A DNA stretch of 24,224 nt, from the NCBI GenBank assembly GCA_904501975.1, contig CAJGCZ010000037.1, forward strand, positions 1 through 24,224, read 5' to 3'. This stretch comes from an uncultured Akkermansia sp. (GTDB lineage Bacteria; Verrucomicrobiota; Verrucomicrobiia; Verrucomicrobiales; Akkermansiaceae). Positions within the stretch are counted from its first letter, which is position 1. Every line of letters starts with the position of its first letter. A program made the position numbers and the translations under genes. This document shows positions 1 through 7,352 of the stretch, piece after piece. Below the pieces are notes generated by a model. That model made no database searches. It had not been told where the DNA came from and was given only the letters and a program-made list of their open reading frames with translations.

Positions 1-376
1 TAAGAATCCAAAAGTCTCCGAAGGTGCCCAACACCCTAGCAGGAAGGGGTGTGGGGAAGGGCGGCAATGAGCCCTTTCCCACGAAGTATGGCACTAATTT
101 TGGCTTTTTTTATTTTCATAATTGACTGGCCGGGGCTCTTGAATTCCGTTCGCTGCGCTCACATCAATGAACCCCACAAATTGCTATTTGAGGGGCTATC
201 AACTAAAAACTTTAACAGAGCTAAAGGAATTATTGGAATTAAACACACACAGAGCACTACCTAATAACTCTCTATATTGTTTAGATGGCAGCGATTGTCC
301 TGTATAAGATTCGTACATAAGGGCAGATATTTATAATAGGTTAAAGAATTGTTAATGTCCAACAAATCGCGCTTGC
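1..376. other. Gene-free left flank with several hairpins
   Basis: No convincing gene is visible here. Positions 54-83 form a 10-bp hairpin (one G-T pair, GGGGAAGGGC against GCCCTTTCCC). It is enclosed by GTGCC (25-29) pairing with GGCAC (90-94) and followed by a T run at about 105-111, so this may be the end of an upstream transcript or RNA. Positions 144-162 carry, on the minus strand, a GAGCGCAGCGA-type sequence also found in hairpin loops elsewhere in the window. Positions 172-195 form a hairpin of CCCC and CAAAT arms around TGCT with one mismatch. Positions 197-221 are a 25-bp repeat discussed separately. I see nothing in 222-376, and no clear terminator for the gene that ends at 377. 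Confidence 0.6.
197..221 (+). repeat. 25-bp dispersed repeat, left copy
   Basis: This sequence, with the core AACTAAAAACTTTAA, is the exact reverse complement of 23857-23881 near the other end of the window. The core also recurs imperfectly at 15490-15504 (inverted) and 15549-15563, in front of the first lipoprotein gene. Homology between the two 25-mers stops abruptly on both sides. Confidence 0.8.
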
Positions 377-1039
377 TTATTTATCAAGAATATGATGCTT
401 ATGGGCATATTCGAGGGCCAGGAGCTCGCAAAATTGGCGAGGGGACATAGCTGAGCCCTCGGAAAGGTAGCGCTGATGTTCCCAAGGCAACATGAAAGAA
501 TCAACGTCTACTTCTTCAACAAATACAGCCCAGCAGCGCATTTCGTTCAGCGCATCGGTCACAACGTCGCGTTCTGCACCAGAGAGAGGAACCAGGCGCT
601 CGGCTCCTTCGGATTCCGGCTTGTAGCAGAGATAAAAGAGCACCTTATCCTCATCCAAATAATAAGGGCGCTCCATCATCACGCGCAAAAAGGCAGGCAA
701 AACATAGCAAAACGCCTCGGGTTCCAGTGCCGGCAAGGCATCCTCGCAGGCCCACAGCATTTCCGGGGAAATCGCTTGCCAATAGTTACGGGGAGTGCGG
801 TCGCGCCTATTAATTTCATTAACAATCTCTGAATGACCATAATCATCCGCAGCTTCACCGGCTAAGAGAAGATACATATCCTTGGGACAAGTGCGTTTAC
901 TAAAGGCGTCTACTAAGCGGAGGACCAACGCATCACTACGCGCTGAGCGCCGGGTTCTCGGATGCTTAGCCAGCTCACCTTTAGCGCGATTCAAACTGCC
1001 TTGTATGTACTGCTCAAAACATGTCAGCTCCGATTTCAT
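377..1039 (-). CDS. DUF6714-like hypothetical protein (220 aa)
   Basis: A soluble 220-residue protein with no signal peptide or membrane segment. The central part (residues 86-140) reads as a WQ..sPE.L ... L.PEAF.Y.LPAFL pattern, followed by a conserved-looking aromatic stretch. This resembles the DUF6714 family as I remember it; no function is known. It lies 75 bp downstream of folD on the same strand, but a terminator-like hairpin sits in the gap, so it may be only partly co-transcribed. Codon use looks like that of its neighbours, and the antisense frames are less plausible. The ATG at 1039 has no obvious Shine-Dalgarno sequence. The family assignment is a pattern match from memory and could be wrong; that it is a real gene is more certain. 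Confidence 0.6.
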   Translation of the reverse strand: MKSELTCFEQYIQGSLNRAKGELAKHPRTRRSARSDALVLRLVDAFSKRTCPKDMYLLLAGEAADDYGHSEIVNEINRRDRTPRNYWQAISPEMLWACEDALPALEPEAFCYVLPAFLRVMMERPYYLDEDKVLFYLCYKPESEGAERLVPLSGAERDVVTDALNEMRCWAVFVEEVDVDSFMLPWEHQRYLSEGSAMSPRQFCELLALEYAHKHHILDK

Positions 1040-1047
1040 TGTATGGC

Positions 1048-1094
1048 GTCAAAGAAACAGCGTCTCTCACTACACACAGAGCAGCAAGAGACGC
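1048..1094 (-). terminator. Possible terminator between folD and the DUF6714-like gene
   Basis: On the minus strand an 8-bp perfect stem (GCGTCTCT with AGAGACGC, at 1087-1094 and 1060-1067) encloses a 19-nt loop. It is followed by the T-rich tract TGTTTCTTTG. It would end or attenuate the folD transcript before the last gene. The U tract is interrupted, so strength is uncertain. Confidence 0.45.
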
Positions 1095-1114
1095 CTTGAA
1101 ATTGAAGAATTATC

Positions 1115-1996
1115 TTAGCGCGTAAGCTGACGGCACGCCTTAACGGTATTGGCCATAAGCAAAGCAATCGTCATGGGGCCTACACCACCGGGAACCGGAG
1201 TAATAGCGGCACATTTTTCCTTGACGGATTCATAGTTCACATCGCCCACAATGCGATAACCGCGCGGGCGCGTTTCATCCGGAATGCGGTTGATGCCAAC
1301 ATCCAGCACCACGGCACCTTCCTTCACGTAGTCGGCAGTTACCATTTCGGGGCGCCCTACCGCAGCCACAATAATATCCGCAGTGCGGCAAAGAGCAGGC
1401 AAATCCTTGGTACGGGAGTGTGCAATCGTGACAGTGGCATTAGCCTTCTTGCTCACAAGAAGATTTGCCATGGGCTTACCCACAATCATGCTACGGCCGA
1501 TAACCACGGCATGCTTGCCAGCCGTTTCAATATTGTATGCCTTAAGCAGCTCCATGCAGCCTTGGGGGGTGCAGGGAACAAAGCCTTCTTCATCCTCCAG
1601 CACCAATTTAGCAACATTGATGGGGTGGAAACCATCCACATCCTTGCGGGGGTCAATATTAAGAATGACAGCCTCTTCGTCAATATGCTTGGGGGGCGGG
1701 CTCTGCACCAAAATACCGTGAATGCGGACATCTGCATTCAGCCGGTGAATCAGCTCCACAAGCTCCTCCTGTGTTGTTTCGGTCGGCAGCTCCCACTTTT
1801 GAGAATAGATACCCAGCTCTTCGCATGCTTTCACCTTGGAGCCCACATACACCTGGGAGGCAGGATCGGTACCTACAAGCACCACAGCTAAGCCGGGGGT
1901 AATCCCCTGCTCCTTAAGCGCAGCTATTTCCTTTACAAGCCCTTCGCGTATGCTTTGGGCTACTTCTTTACCATTAATGATGACAGGAGACGACAT
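1115..1996 (-). CDS. folD: Bifunctional methylene-THF dehydrogenase / methenyl-THF cyclohydrolase
   Basis: FolD interconverts 5,10-methylene-, 5,10-methenyl- and 10-formyl-tetrahydrofolate using NADP+, supplying one-carbon units for purines, thymidylate and formyl-Met. At 293 residues it has the family's usual size. Visible signatures are the substrate/catalytic block around Y50 and K54 (QVYVGSKVKACEELG), Q98 in GILVQSPPP, D121 in DVDGFHP, the nucleotide-binding GRSMIVGKPMANLL stretch, and the C-terminal ITPVPGGVGPMT signature. Y50, K54, Q98 and D121 fall at the same numbers as in the E. coli enzyme. It starts 9 bp after the stop of the upstream acyltransferase gene and is almost certainly co-transcribed with it. 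The protein is cytoplasmic. Identification is secure. Confidence 0.97.
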   Translation of the reverse strand: MSSPVIINGKEVAQSIREGLVKEIAALKEQGITPGLAVVLVGTDPASQVYVGSKVKACEELGIYSQKWELPTETTQEELVELIHRLNADVRIHGILVQSPPPKHIDEEAVILNIDPRKDVDGFHPINVAKLVLEDEEGFVPCTPQGCMELLKAYNIETAGKHAVVIGRSMIVGKPMANLLVSKKANATVTIAHSRTKDLPALCRTADIIVAAVGRPEMVTADYVKEGAVVLDVGINRIPDETRPRGYRIVGDVNYESVKEKCAAITPVPGGVGPMTIALLMANTVKACRQLTR

Positions 1997-2005
1997 AGAC
2001 GTGAA

Positions 2006-2698
2006 TTATTGTTGGCTTGGAGTAATGGGCTCAAAATCAGGGGTGCCATGAGCCAGAGCCTGCTCCAACTTGAGGCAATACTCATCCTGCAGCTCGGGCG
2101 TAAGCTCCTGCGGCACCCTAATACCTTGCCCTAAGCGAATGATAGCACGAGAGAAAGGTTTAGGAATCACAAAGCCATCCCAAGCCTTGCCAATACGCCA
2201 ATAGGAGCTATAGCTGATGCAGGCGGGAACAATGGGCAAACCACTGACGGAAGCGAGCTTGATAACACCGGGGTGGCACTTATATATCGGGCCTTTGGGG
2301 CCATCCGGGGTCACACACATGCTGCAACCATCCTTCAGCTCGCGCACCATATCCAAGAAACCGGCAACGCCACGACGACGACTGGAACCACGCACAGCAC
2401 GCATGCCGTAATCCTTCGCTACCGTGGCCAACAAGGCACCGTCCTTACTGGCACTGGTGAGCATGCTCATCTGCACCTTTTTGCCTTTCAGCACATAGCG
2501 GTACACATAGCAAGGCACAAAGACTCTATTGTGCCAAAGTGCAATAATGCACTGGAACGAGCCCATGGGCTTGCCATCCGTATCTTCGGTAATCACACGT
2601 TTCCTGAGAGTGAAGCACACCAGTGAGATAAAGAACCACACAAGGTGCCCTACAGGAACCGTCCACCACTTCTTGCGCAACTCGGATGACTTAGCCAT
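2006..2698 (-). CDS. DUF374-type lysophospholipid acyltransferase family protein
   Basis: A 230-residue protein of the DUF374 branch of the LPLAT superfamily, thought to acylate a lipid precursor at the inner membrane. Family marks in order are WH at 55-56 (LWHNR), SKDG at 84-87, RGSS at 103-106, TPDGPKGP at about 130-137, and an AWDGFVIPKPFSR stretch. A hydrophobic N-terminal segment (about residues 15-33) could anchor it. In Gram-negative bacteria such genes often sit near lipopolysaccharide genes, and here it lies between an AsmA-like envelope gene (27 bp upstream) and folD (9 bp downstream). The substrate cannot be told from sequence: lipid A, a lysophospholipid or another glycolipid are all possible. 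No Shine-Dalgarno sequence precedes the ATG. Confidence 0.85.
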   Translation of the reverse strand: MAKSSELRKKWWTVPVGHLVWFFISLVCFTLRKRVITEDTDGKPMGSFQCIIALWHNRVFVPCYVYRYVLKGKKVQMSMLTSASKDGALLATVAKDYGMRAVRGSSRRRGVAGFLDMVRELKDGCSMCVTPDGPKGPIYKCHPGVIKLASVSGLPIVPACISYSSYWRIGKAWDGFVIPKPFSRAIIRLGQGIRVPQELTPELQDEYCLKLEQALAHGTPDFEPITPSQQ

Positions 2699-2725
2699 GA
2701 GGAGATATTAACTTCGTGCTCAACA

Positions 2726-4570
2726 TCAGAACTTGATGGAAGGATCAGCGGGGACGGTGGAAGGCTGAGAGAAGATATCATTCTCATCCTTACGGCCAAA
2801 GAACTCATCATCCGTTTGCTCCTTCTTTTCGCCTTGGTGGAAGATGGCATTTTCATCTTCCTTGGGCTGCGTGTAGCTCTTCTTCTCCGTGTCGAGAATC
2901 TGCGGAAGAGCATCCACATCATACATACCCTCAAGCTTGGGCAGTGTGGCGCGCACCTCCTGAGTAGCCTCGTGCTGCTCGCGAGCGTTATCCTTGGGCA
3001 ACAGAGCTACGCCGGAGAGCTCCGTGTTGAGCACGCAACGAAGGTCATCCTTGGGATCTGCCACGAATACGGGGTCGATAACACCGCCCTTGTACTCACT
3101 GTTAAGCACCTTGCGGGGCAGAGAGTAGGACAAGGTACCGCTGAGCGGGAGGTCATTCCACTGCCCGTTTTCAGAAGTAAGGCCTACGGTAATGGCACCG
3201 TAGATGGAGATATCCATCGTGCCGGTTTCTTTCATTGCACCCTCCTGAATCGTCAGCGTAAGGCTGTCGTCTTGCTGAGACAACTCTACCCAAGCCTGAC
3301 CAAAGGCAAGCTTAAGATATTTACGGTTGTGATTAGCATTAACAATGTGAGAGATAAAGACGTTCTTGGCCTGCAAATCGGCATCGCGGAAGAGAATATC
3401 CGTCAACAGAAGCTTACCGACAAATACAGCGGGTTTACCCTCCGGAGAAATGAACATCTGAATATTCGGCGTATTCTCGTTCATGGAGGAAGAAACCTGA
3501 GCATAGAAGATGTTGTTGTAAACACCATGCGTAATCAGGTTGAAGGGCAAGCGGTCAATCTCCAGCTCGTAGGGGCCATACATACTCTCACCCTCAGCAA
3601 TGCGGCCTAAGAGCACAAAATCAGCCGTTACCAACTCGCGCACAGAGGCAGAAGAGATGTAGTCCACACGGGAGGCTTCCTTCTCGTGCACCACGCTGTT
3701 GGGGTCCTGGCAATTAATGCGGATGTCTTCAATGGATACGGCCGTGAAGAACATCTTGCCGTCCAGCATGTTGAAATCGTAACGCTGAGAGGCGCGCAAC
3801 TCCGTACCCACACCGGCGATGGTCAGCTTACCCTTGCTCAGGTTCAGCACGTGGCCGGAACCGGTGGTGGCATACATCAGCGCAGCGGCATTCTGAATCA
3901 CGACAGGAGACGTAGAGGGCTCGCCAACAGAGAAGTTAAACTTCTCGCAGTTTACATTCTTAATCTTCCAAATGGCTTCCTCTGTACCCCACTGCGGCAT
4001 GGCCAGTTTTTCCACACCCGCGCGGGCTCGCACATCTGCCTTCTTTACATTCAGGTTATCAATACGATACTCACCTGTAAAGAGAGAGGAGAAATCAAGC
4101 GGAGCGCTCAGGTGAGTCAACTCCACACGCTCCAGCACTGAGGATTCGGGGAACGTGGCCATGACACGGTCGGCCGTCAGGTTCATACCCTCCACCTTGG
4201 CGTTTATAATCTCTACGGTAGAAGCGCCCCAAGCAGCTGCAATCTTCTGGCGGGTTTCATCCAAGTAAGACTCCGAGCAAATAACGGACATACGGTACGC
4301 TGCAAATGCCACCAGTAAACCTACAAACAGGAAACAGGCCAGCACAGTATACAGCACATTGCGGCGGGAGCGTCTGTGCTTTTCAGCATTGCTTACCATA
4401 ACTTTGCGTTTTCTGGTAACGCGCACAACCTTCGTACCGTCATCACGCGTCACAACCTCTCTATTTTTTTCTCGAGAGGGTTTATCGCTATTAAGCTGGT
4501 TGATGATGTTTCTTACCTGAGAATTCTCATCACCTTCGCGTGTGTATTTATCGTCTTCGTTATGTCTCAT
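2726..4570 (-). CDS. AsmA-like single-pass envelope protein, cotranscribed with the secretin
   Basis: A 614-residue protein. Residues 1-70 are charged and strongly basic toward the end (VTRKRKVMV...KHRRSRRN). One transmembrane helix spans about 72-92, and the large remainder is predicted to be periplasmic. That part is rich in alternating hydrophobic beta-strand patterns such as IDNLNVKKADVRA, typical of AsmA/TamB-type proteins involved in outer-membrane lipid or protein homeostasis. The last ~70 residues are acidic, Pro/Gln/Lys-rich and probably disordered. It starts 14 bp after the secretin stop codon, so the two are likely translated from one mRNA and may act together at the envelope. I do not recognise the exact family; the AsmA call rests on architecture and strand pattern. 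It could equally be a lineage-specific accessory protein of the secretin. Confidence 0.65.
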   Translation of the reverse strand: MRHNEDDKYTREGDENSQVRNIINQLNSDKPSREKNREVVTRDDGTKVVRVTRKRKVMVSNAEKHRRSRRNVLYTVLACFLFVGLLVAFAAYRMSVICSESYLDETRQKIAAAWGASTVEIINAKVEGMNLTADRVMATFPESSVLERVELTHLSAPLDFSSLFTGEYRIDNLNVKKADVRARAGVEKLAMPQWGTEEAIWKIKNVNCEKFNFSVGEPSTSPVVIQNAAALMYATTGSGHVLNLSKGKLTIAGVGTELRASQRYDFNMLDGKMFFTAVSIEDIRINCQDPNSVVHEKEASRVDYISSASVRELVTADFVLLGRIAEGESMYGPYELEIDRLPFNLITHGVYNNIFYAQVSSSMNENTPNIQMFISPEGKPAVFVGKLLLTDILFRDADLQAKNVFISHIVNANHNRKYLKLAFGQAWVELSQQDDSLTLTIQEGAMKETGTMDISIYGAITVGLTSENGQWNDLPLSGTLSYSLPRKVLNSEYKGGVIDPVFVADPKDDLRCVLNTELSGVALLPKDNAREQHEATQEVRATLPKLEGMYDVDALPQILDTEKKSYTQPKEDENAIFHQGEKKEQTDDEFFGRKDENDIFSQPSTVPADPSIKF

Positions 4571-4584
4571 GTAAATTACAGATT

Positions 4585-7089
4585 TCAGAGGTTATCTGTT
4601 GCAGAAGAGGGGCGTTCGCCGGTTCGCACATCGCGGCCGGTCGGGTCAACTACGTCAACCTTAACAAAATAGATAAGAGCTTTGCGGATGCGGCTCTCGC
4701 CTTCGGAGCGGAAAAGACGCCCCACAAGCGGCAAATCGCCGATAACGGGCACCTTGTCTTCAAAGCGCACGTGCTTAGCCTCCTTCAAGCCACCCATCAC
4801 CATGACAGAACCGGGAACAAGCGTAATCTTGGTGTTCTCCACATAACGCTTAATCATGGGTTGCAAAATGTAGTTCGGGGTCAACTCGTAGTACTCAATC
4901 TTGCCGGAGCCGTCCCAAATAGCGGAGTTAATGGGCGTACCCCAGTTGATGAAGCCCTCAAACTCATTGGTGGTGGTGGTAAGCGCCAAGGTAATGTACT
5001 GGCCGCTCTCAGAGATTTCTGCACTGTGCACCTGCAAAATGGTACCAAAGCCGCCAATGGCATCGTCTACCATACCAAAGCGCACAAAGTCTGTGGGGAT
5101 AGCACCCGTAGCAATGGACGAACCACTGATGGACGTGCCATTACCATTACCGTTATCATTATTGTTATTATTATAGCCGCCGGAAGAGGAAATCTCGGAA
5201 GCATCCCACGTTTCCGGGAAGAACATTTCCGTTACATCGGCAAAGGTAACCTGCTCGTCCATACCAGGGCTGAAGATAAGGCGCGGGTTGCGCAGAATAT
5301 CCACACCGGTTCGTTGAGCTAAACCGTTCATCATGAATGTGACGTCAACAGAGCTCCATACACCGCGAATACCGAAAATGCTGGGGGAGCGGTCGCTGAT
5401 ACCATCACTGTAAGAGGCAACACTACCGGAAGAAATCAAATGCTCCATACCATCGGGAGAGAGCACGGCTGTACCACTGCGCAGGCCGGAGGTCATGGCC
5501 GGGGCATCGTTCGGCGGCTGGTAAGAGCTGCTGAAAATAGGCAGACCGGAAGCCGTAGAAGCGGCAGAATCCATACCGCCACCTGTGGCAAAATCACTAT
5601 TCAGGCGAATATTGAGCAACCAATCGAAGCCGAGCTGCTCCAAGTCGTTTTCTGCAATTTCCATCATGATGACGTTGAGCACCACCTGGCGTTCTTCGTC
5701 CATGGGCTCATTCAGCAAATCACGAATATCCTCCAAGTTGTAGGCTGTATTACGCACGTGCAACTGGCGTGTAGAGGAAGAGTAACGAGCCGTGGCACCC
5801 TCAGGGAAGGCAATGCCCATCCCCTTAAGAGATTGCACGGGATTTACGCGGCGCACCGTCACATGGCTGCCTTCAGATTCAAAAGCATCCTCCTCGTCGT
5901 CAGATTCCTCATCTGCAGAGGTATCAAAGAAATGCGGGGGCACCGTAAAGGTGCGGTCCATCAGGGGGCCGAAATTCTTACCGGAGAAAGAAAGCTCTAC
6001 ACCGGTGGTGGTGTAGTAATATGTGGTGCCCATCTGAGAAGAAAGAATATCCAGAATCTCCTTAACGGTTACATCGTTAAGCTTCAGGTTAATCGTTCTG
6101 CCCATAATTTCCTTGTAACCGTCGGAATCAGGCTTACCGAAATTAGTTGTCAGGTTAATGTTACGGCCGGAGTACGTGGCGGAGGCTTCGAATCGACGAA
6201 TCTGGTTTTGCAACGCCTCAAGCACATCCATAATACCGGCATCTTCAAACACAATGCTCGGAATCTTCATCTCGGCAATAGCCTCAGCGTAAGCATCTTC
6301 AACTTCGCTATCCACAGCCTGCCAAGAATCCTCGCCGGAAGCCTCCAAATCTTCCACAGTCTCTACAAGGGGGAGAGAATCCCACTGTTTATCCACATCG
6401 GCCAGCATCTCGGAGCGCACTGCACTGTGAGCCGCTTTCAGAGCAGCCAATTTACGAGAAGTAGCCGCTTCAATGCCCTGCTTTGCTGCGGCATTGTAAG
6501 CATCGTAAGCATTAATTTGTTTGAAGGTAGCTATCGCCTCATCATACTTACCAAGATCGAGGTGGCCATAGCCCAGCTCCAACAAACGAGTCACCTCTGC
6601 CACATTGCCCACGTGCTGAGGGGTGAGAGCGGGATTCGTGCGCACGGGGTCCATGGTGTAGGTGAGCTCAACTTCTGCACGCTTATTATCCGGTGAAAGC
6701 TGGATAGCCTCGCGCAAGAATGAGATAGCTTCATCTCTGCGACCTACCAATCTGTAATCGATAGCTTTGGCAATCAAGGCATCGGAAAGGCAATCGCGCA
6801 CAAAAGAACCGAACTTCTCTGTTGCAGGAGTATTCGGCAACACAGCCAAAGCGGCACGGTAGTGCTCTACGGCATCGCTGTAGCGGCGCGCTTGGTAAGC
6901 AAGGCGCGCTTCCTGCACGGATTGTCGAGCATCGCGCACGGCCATTTCATGGCGAGCGGCTTCAGCATTAATCGTCGGAACGGTTGATTGTTGAGCAAAG
7001 CAGAACGGCGCTGAGGAAAGACTCCCCAGAGCTATAAGAGAAAATACGGAGGCGCGAGAAAAATGTCTCATCATGGTAAGTGCATTCAT
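4585..7089 (-). CDS. TPR-containing outer-membrane secretin (GspD/PilQ superfamily, Amuc_1098-like)
   Basis: An 834-residue outer-membrane pore subunit. A signal peptide ends near A32 (FCFA/QQS). TPR-like helical pairs cover about 45-220, and an acidic linker follows. An N0/STN-like domain (about 275-370) contains INLKLNDVTVKEILDILS. An N1-type domain sits near 435-465. The secretin core begins near 467 (VVLNVIMMEIAENDLEQLGFDW) and ends with the signature VPVIGDLPLVGRLF. An Asn/Gly-rich loop (poly-Asn) lies inside the core. Secretins form the outer-membrane gate of type IV pili or type II secretion; the TPR-plus-secretin layout recalls the Akkermansia Amuc_1098 pilus protein, but no pilus partner gene is in the window. 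The start at 7089 is supported by AAAGGAG nine bases upstream, the clearest Shine-Dalgarno seen here. Confidence 0.9.
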   Translation of the reverse strand: MNALTMMRHFSRASVFSLIALGSLSSAPFCFAQQSTVPTINAEAARHEMAVRDARQSVQEARLAYQARRYSDAVEHYRAALAVLPNTPATEKFGSFVRDCLSDALIAKAIDYRLVGRRDEAISFLREAIQLSPDNKRAEVELTYTMDPVRTNPALTPQHVGNVAEVTRLLELGYGHLDLGKYDEAIATFKQINAYDAYNAAAKQGIEAATSRKLAALKAAHSAVRSEMLADVDKQWDSLPLVETVEDLEASGEDSWQAVDSEVEDAYAEAIAEMKIPSIVFEDAGIMDVLEALQNQIRRFEASATYSGRNINLTTNFGKPDSDGYKEIMGRTINLKLNDVTVKEILDILSSQMGTTYYYTTTGVELSFSGKNFGPLMDRTFTVPPHFFDTSADEESDDEEDAFESEGSHVTVRRVNPVQSLKGMGIAFPEGATARYSSSTRQLHVRNTAYNLEDIRDLLNEPMDEERQVVLNVIMMEIAENDLEQLGFDWLLNIRLNSDFATGGGMDSAASTASGLPIFSSSYQPPNDAPAMTSGLRSGTAVLSPDGMEHLISSGSVASYSDGISDRSPSIFGIRGVWSSVDVTFMMNGLAQRTGVDILRNPRLIFSPGMDEQVTFADVTEMFFPETWDASEISSSGGYNNNNNDNGNGNGTSISGSSIATGAIPTDFVRFGMVDDAIGGFGTILQVHSAEISESGQYITLALTTTTNEFEGFINWGTPINSAIWDGSGKIEYYELTPNYILQPMIKRYVENTKITLVPGSVMVMGGLKEAKHVRFEDKVPVIGDLPLVGRLFRSEGESRIRKALIYFVKVDVVDPTGRDVRTGERPSSATDNL

Positions 7090-7280
7090 TCTAGCAAACT
7101 CCTTTCATGAAGTCACTCTAAAAGTGAGTAAATTTGAAAAAAATTACATCAATCCGAAGTTTTTCATTCAGAAAGATGAATTACCACCCGACAAAAGCTC
7201 TGCCCATCACAAGCAAACAAGAAGTTTTGAGCTTATGATTGTGAGATTGAATGCCCGGATTTGTTATACACACAGGCCGC

Positions 7281-7330
7281 AAAAAAAGCACCGCCTTCTC
7301 ATCGCCGGTAAAGCAACAAGAAGGCGGAGC
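7281..7330 (-). terminator. Rho-independent terminator of rpoD
   Basis: On the minus strand CCGCCTTCT (7319-7327) pairs with AGAAGGCGG (7291-7299) across a 19-nt loop. The stem extends by GC after a single mismatch, then a run of seven T follows (7281-7287). It lies about 25 bp after the rpoD stop codon and separates rpoD from the secretin operon. Confidence 0.85.
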
Positions 7331-7352
7331 CAAAGACTGCCGGAAACAACGA

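Noticed and set aside
49..264. 71-aa open frame on the plus strand
   Set aside because: It spans hairpins and the 25-bp repeat, has no ribosome binding site, and its composition follows the repeats rather than a protein.
5144..5175. Frameshift in the secretin at the triplet repeat
   Set aside because: The frame stays open through the repeat into a complete secretin C-terminus.
5440..6696. 418-aa open frame antisense to the secretin
   Set aside because: Shadow of a well-identified secretin gene with signal peptide and Shine-Dalgarno sequence.
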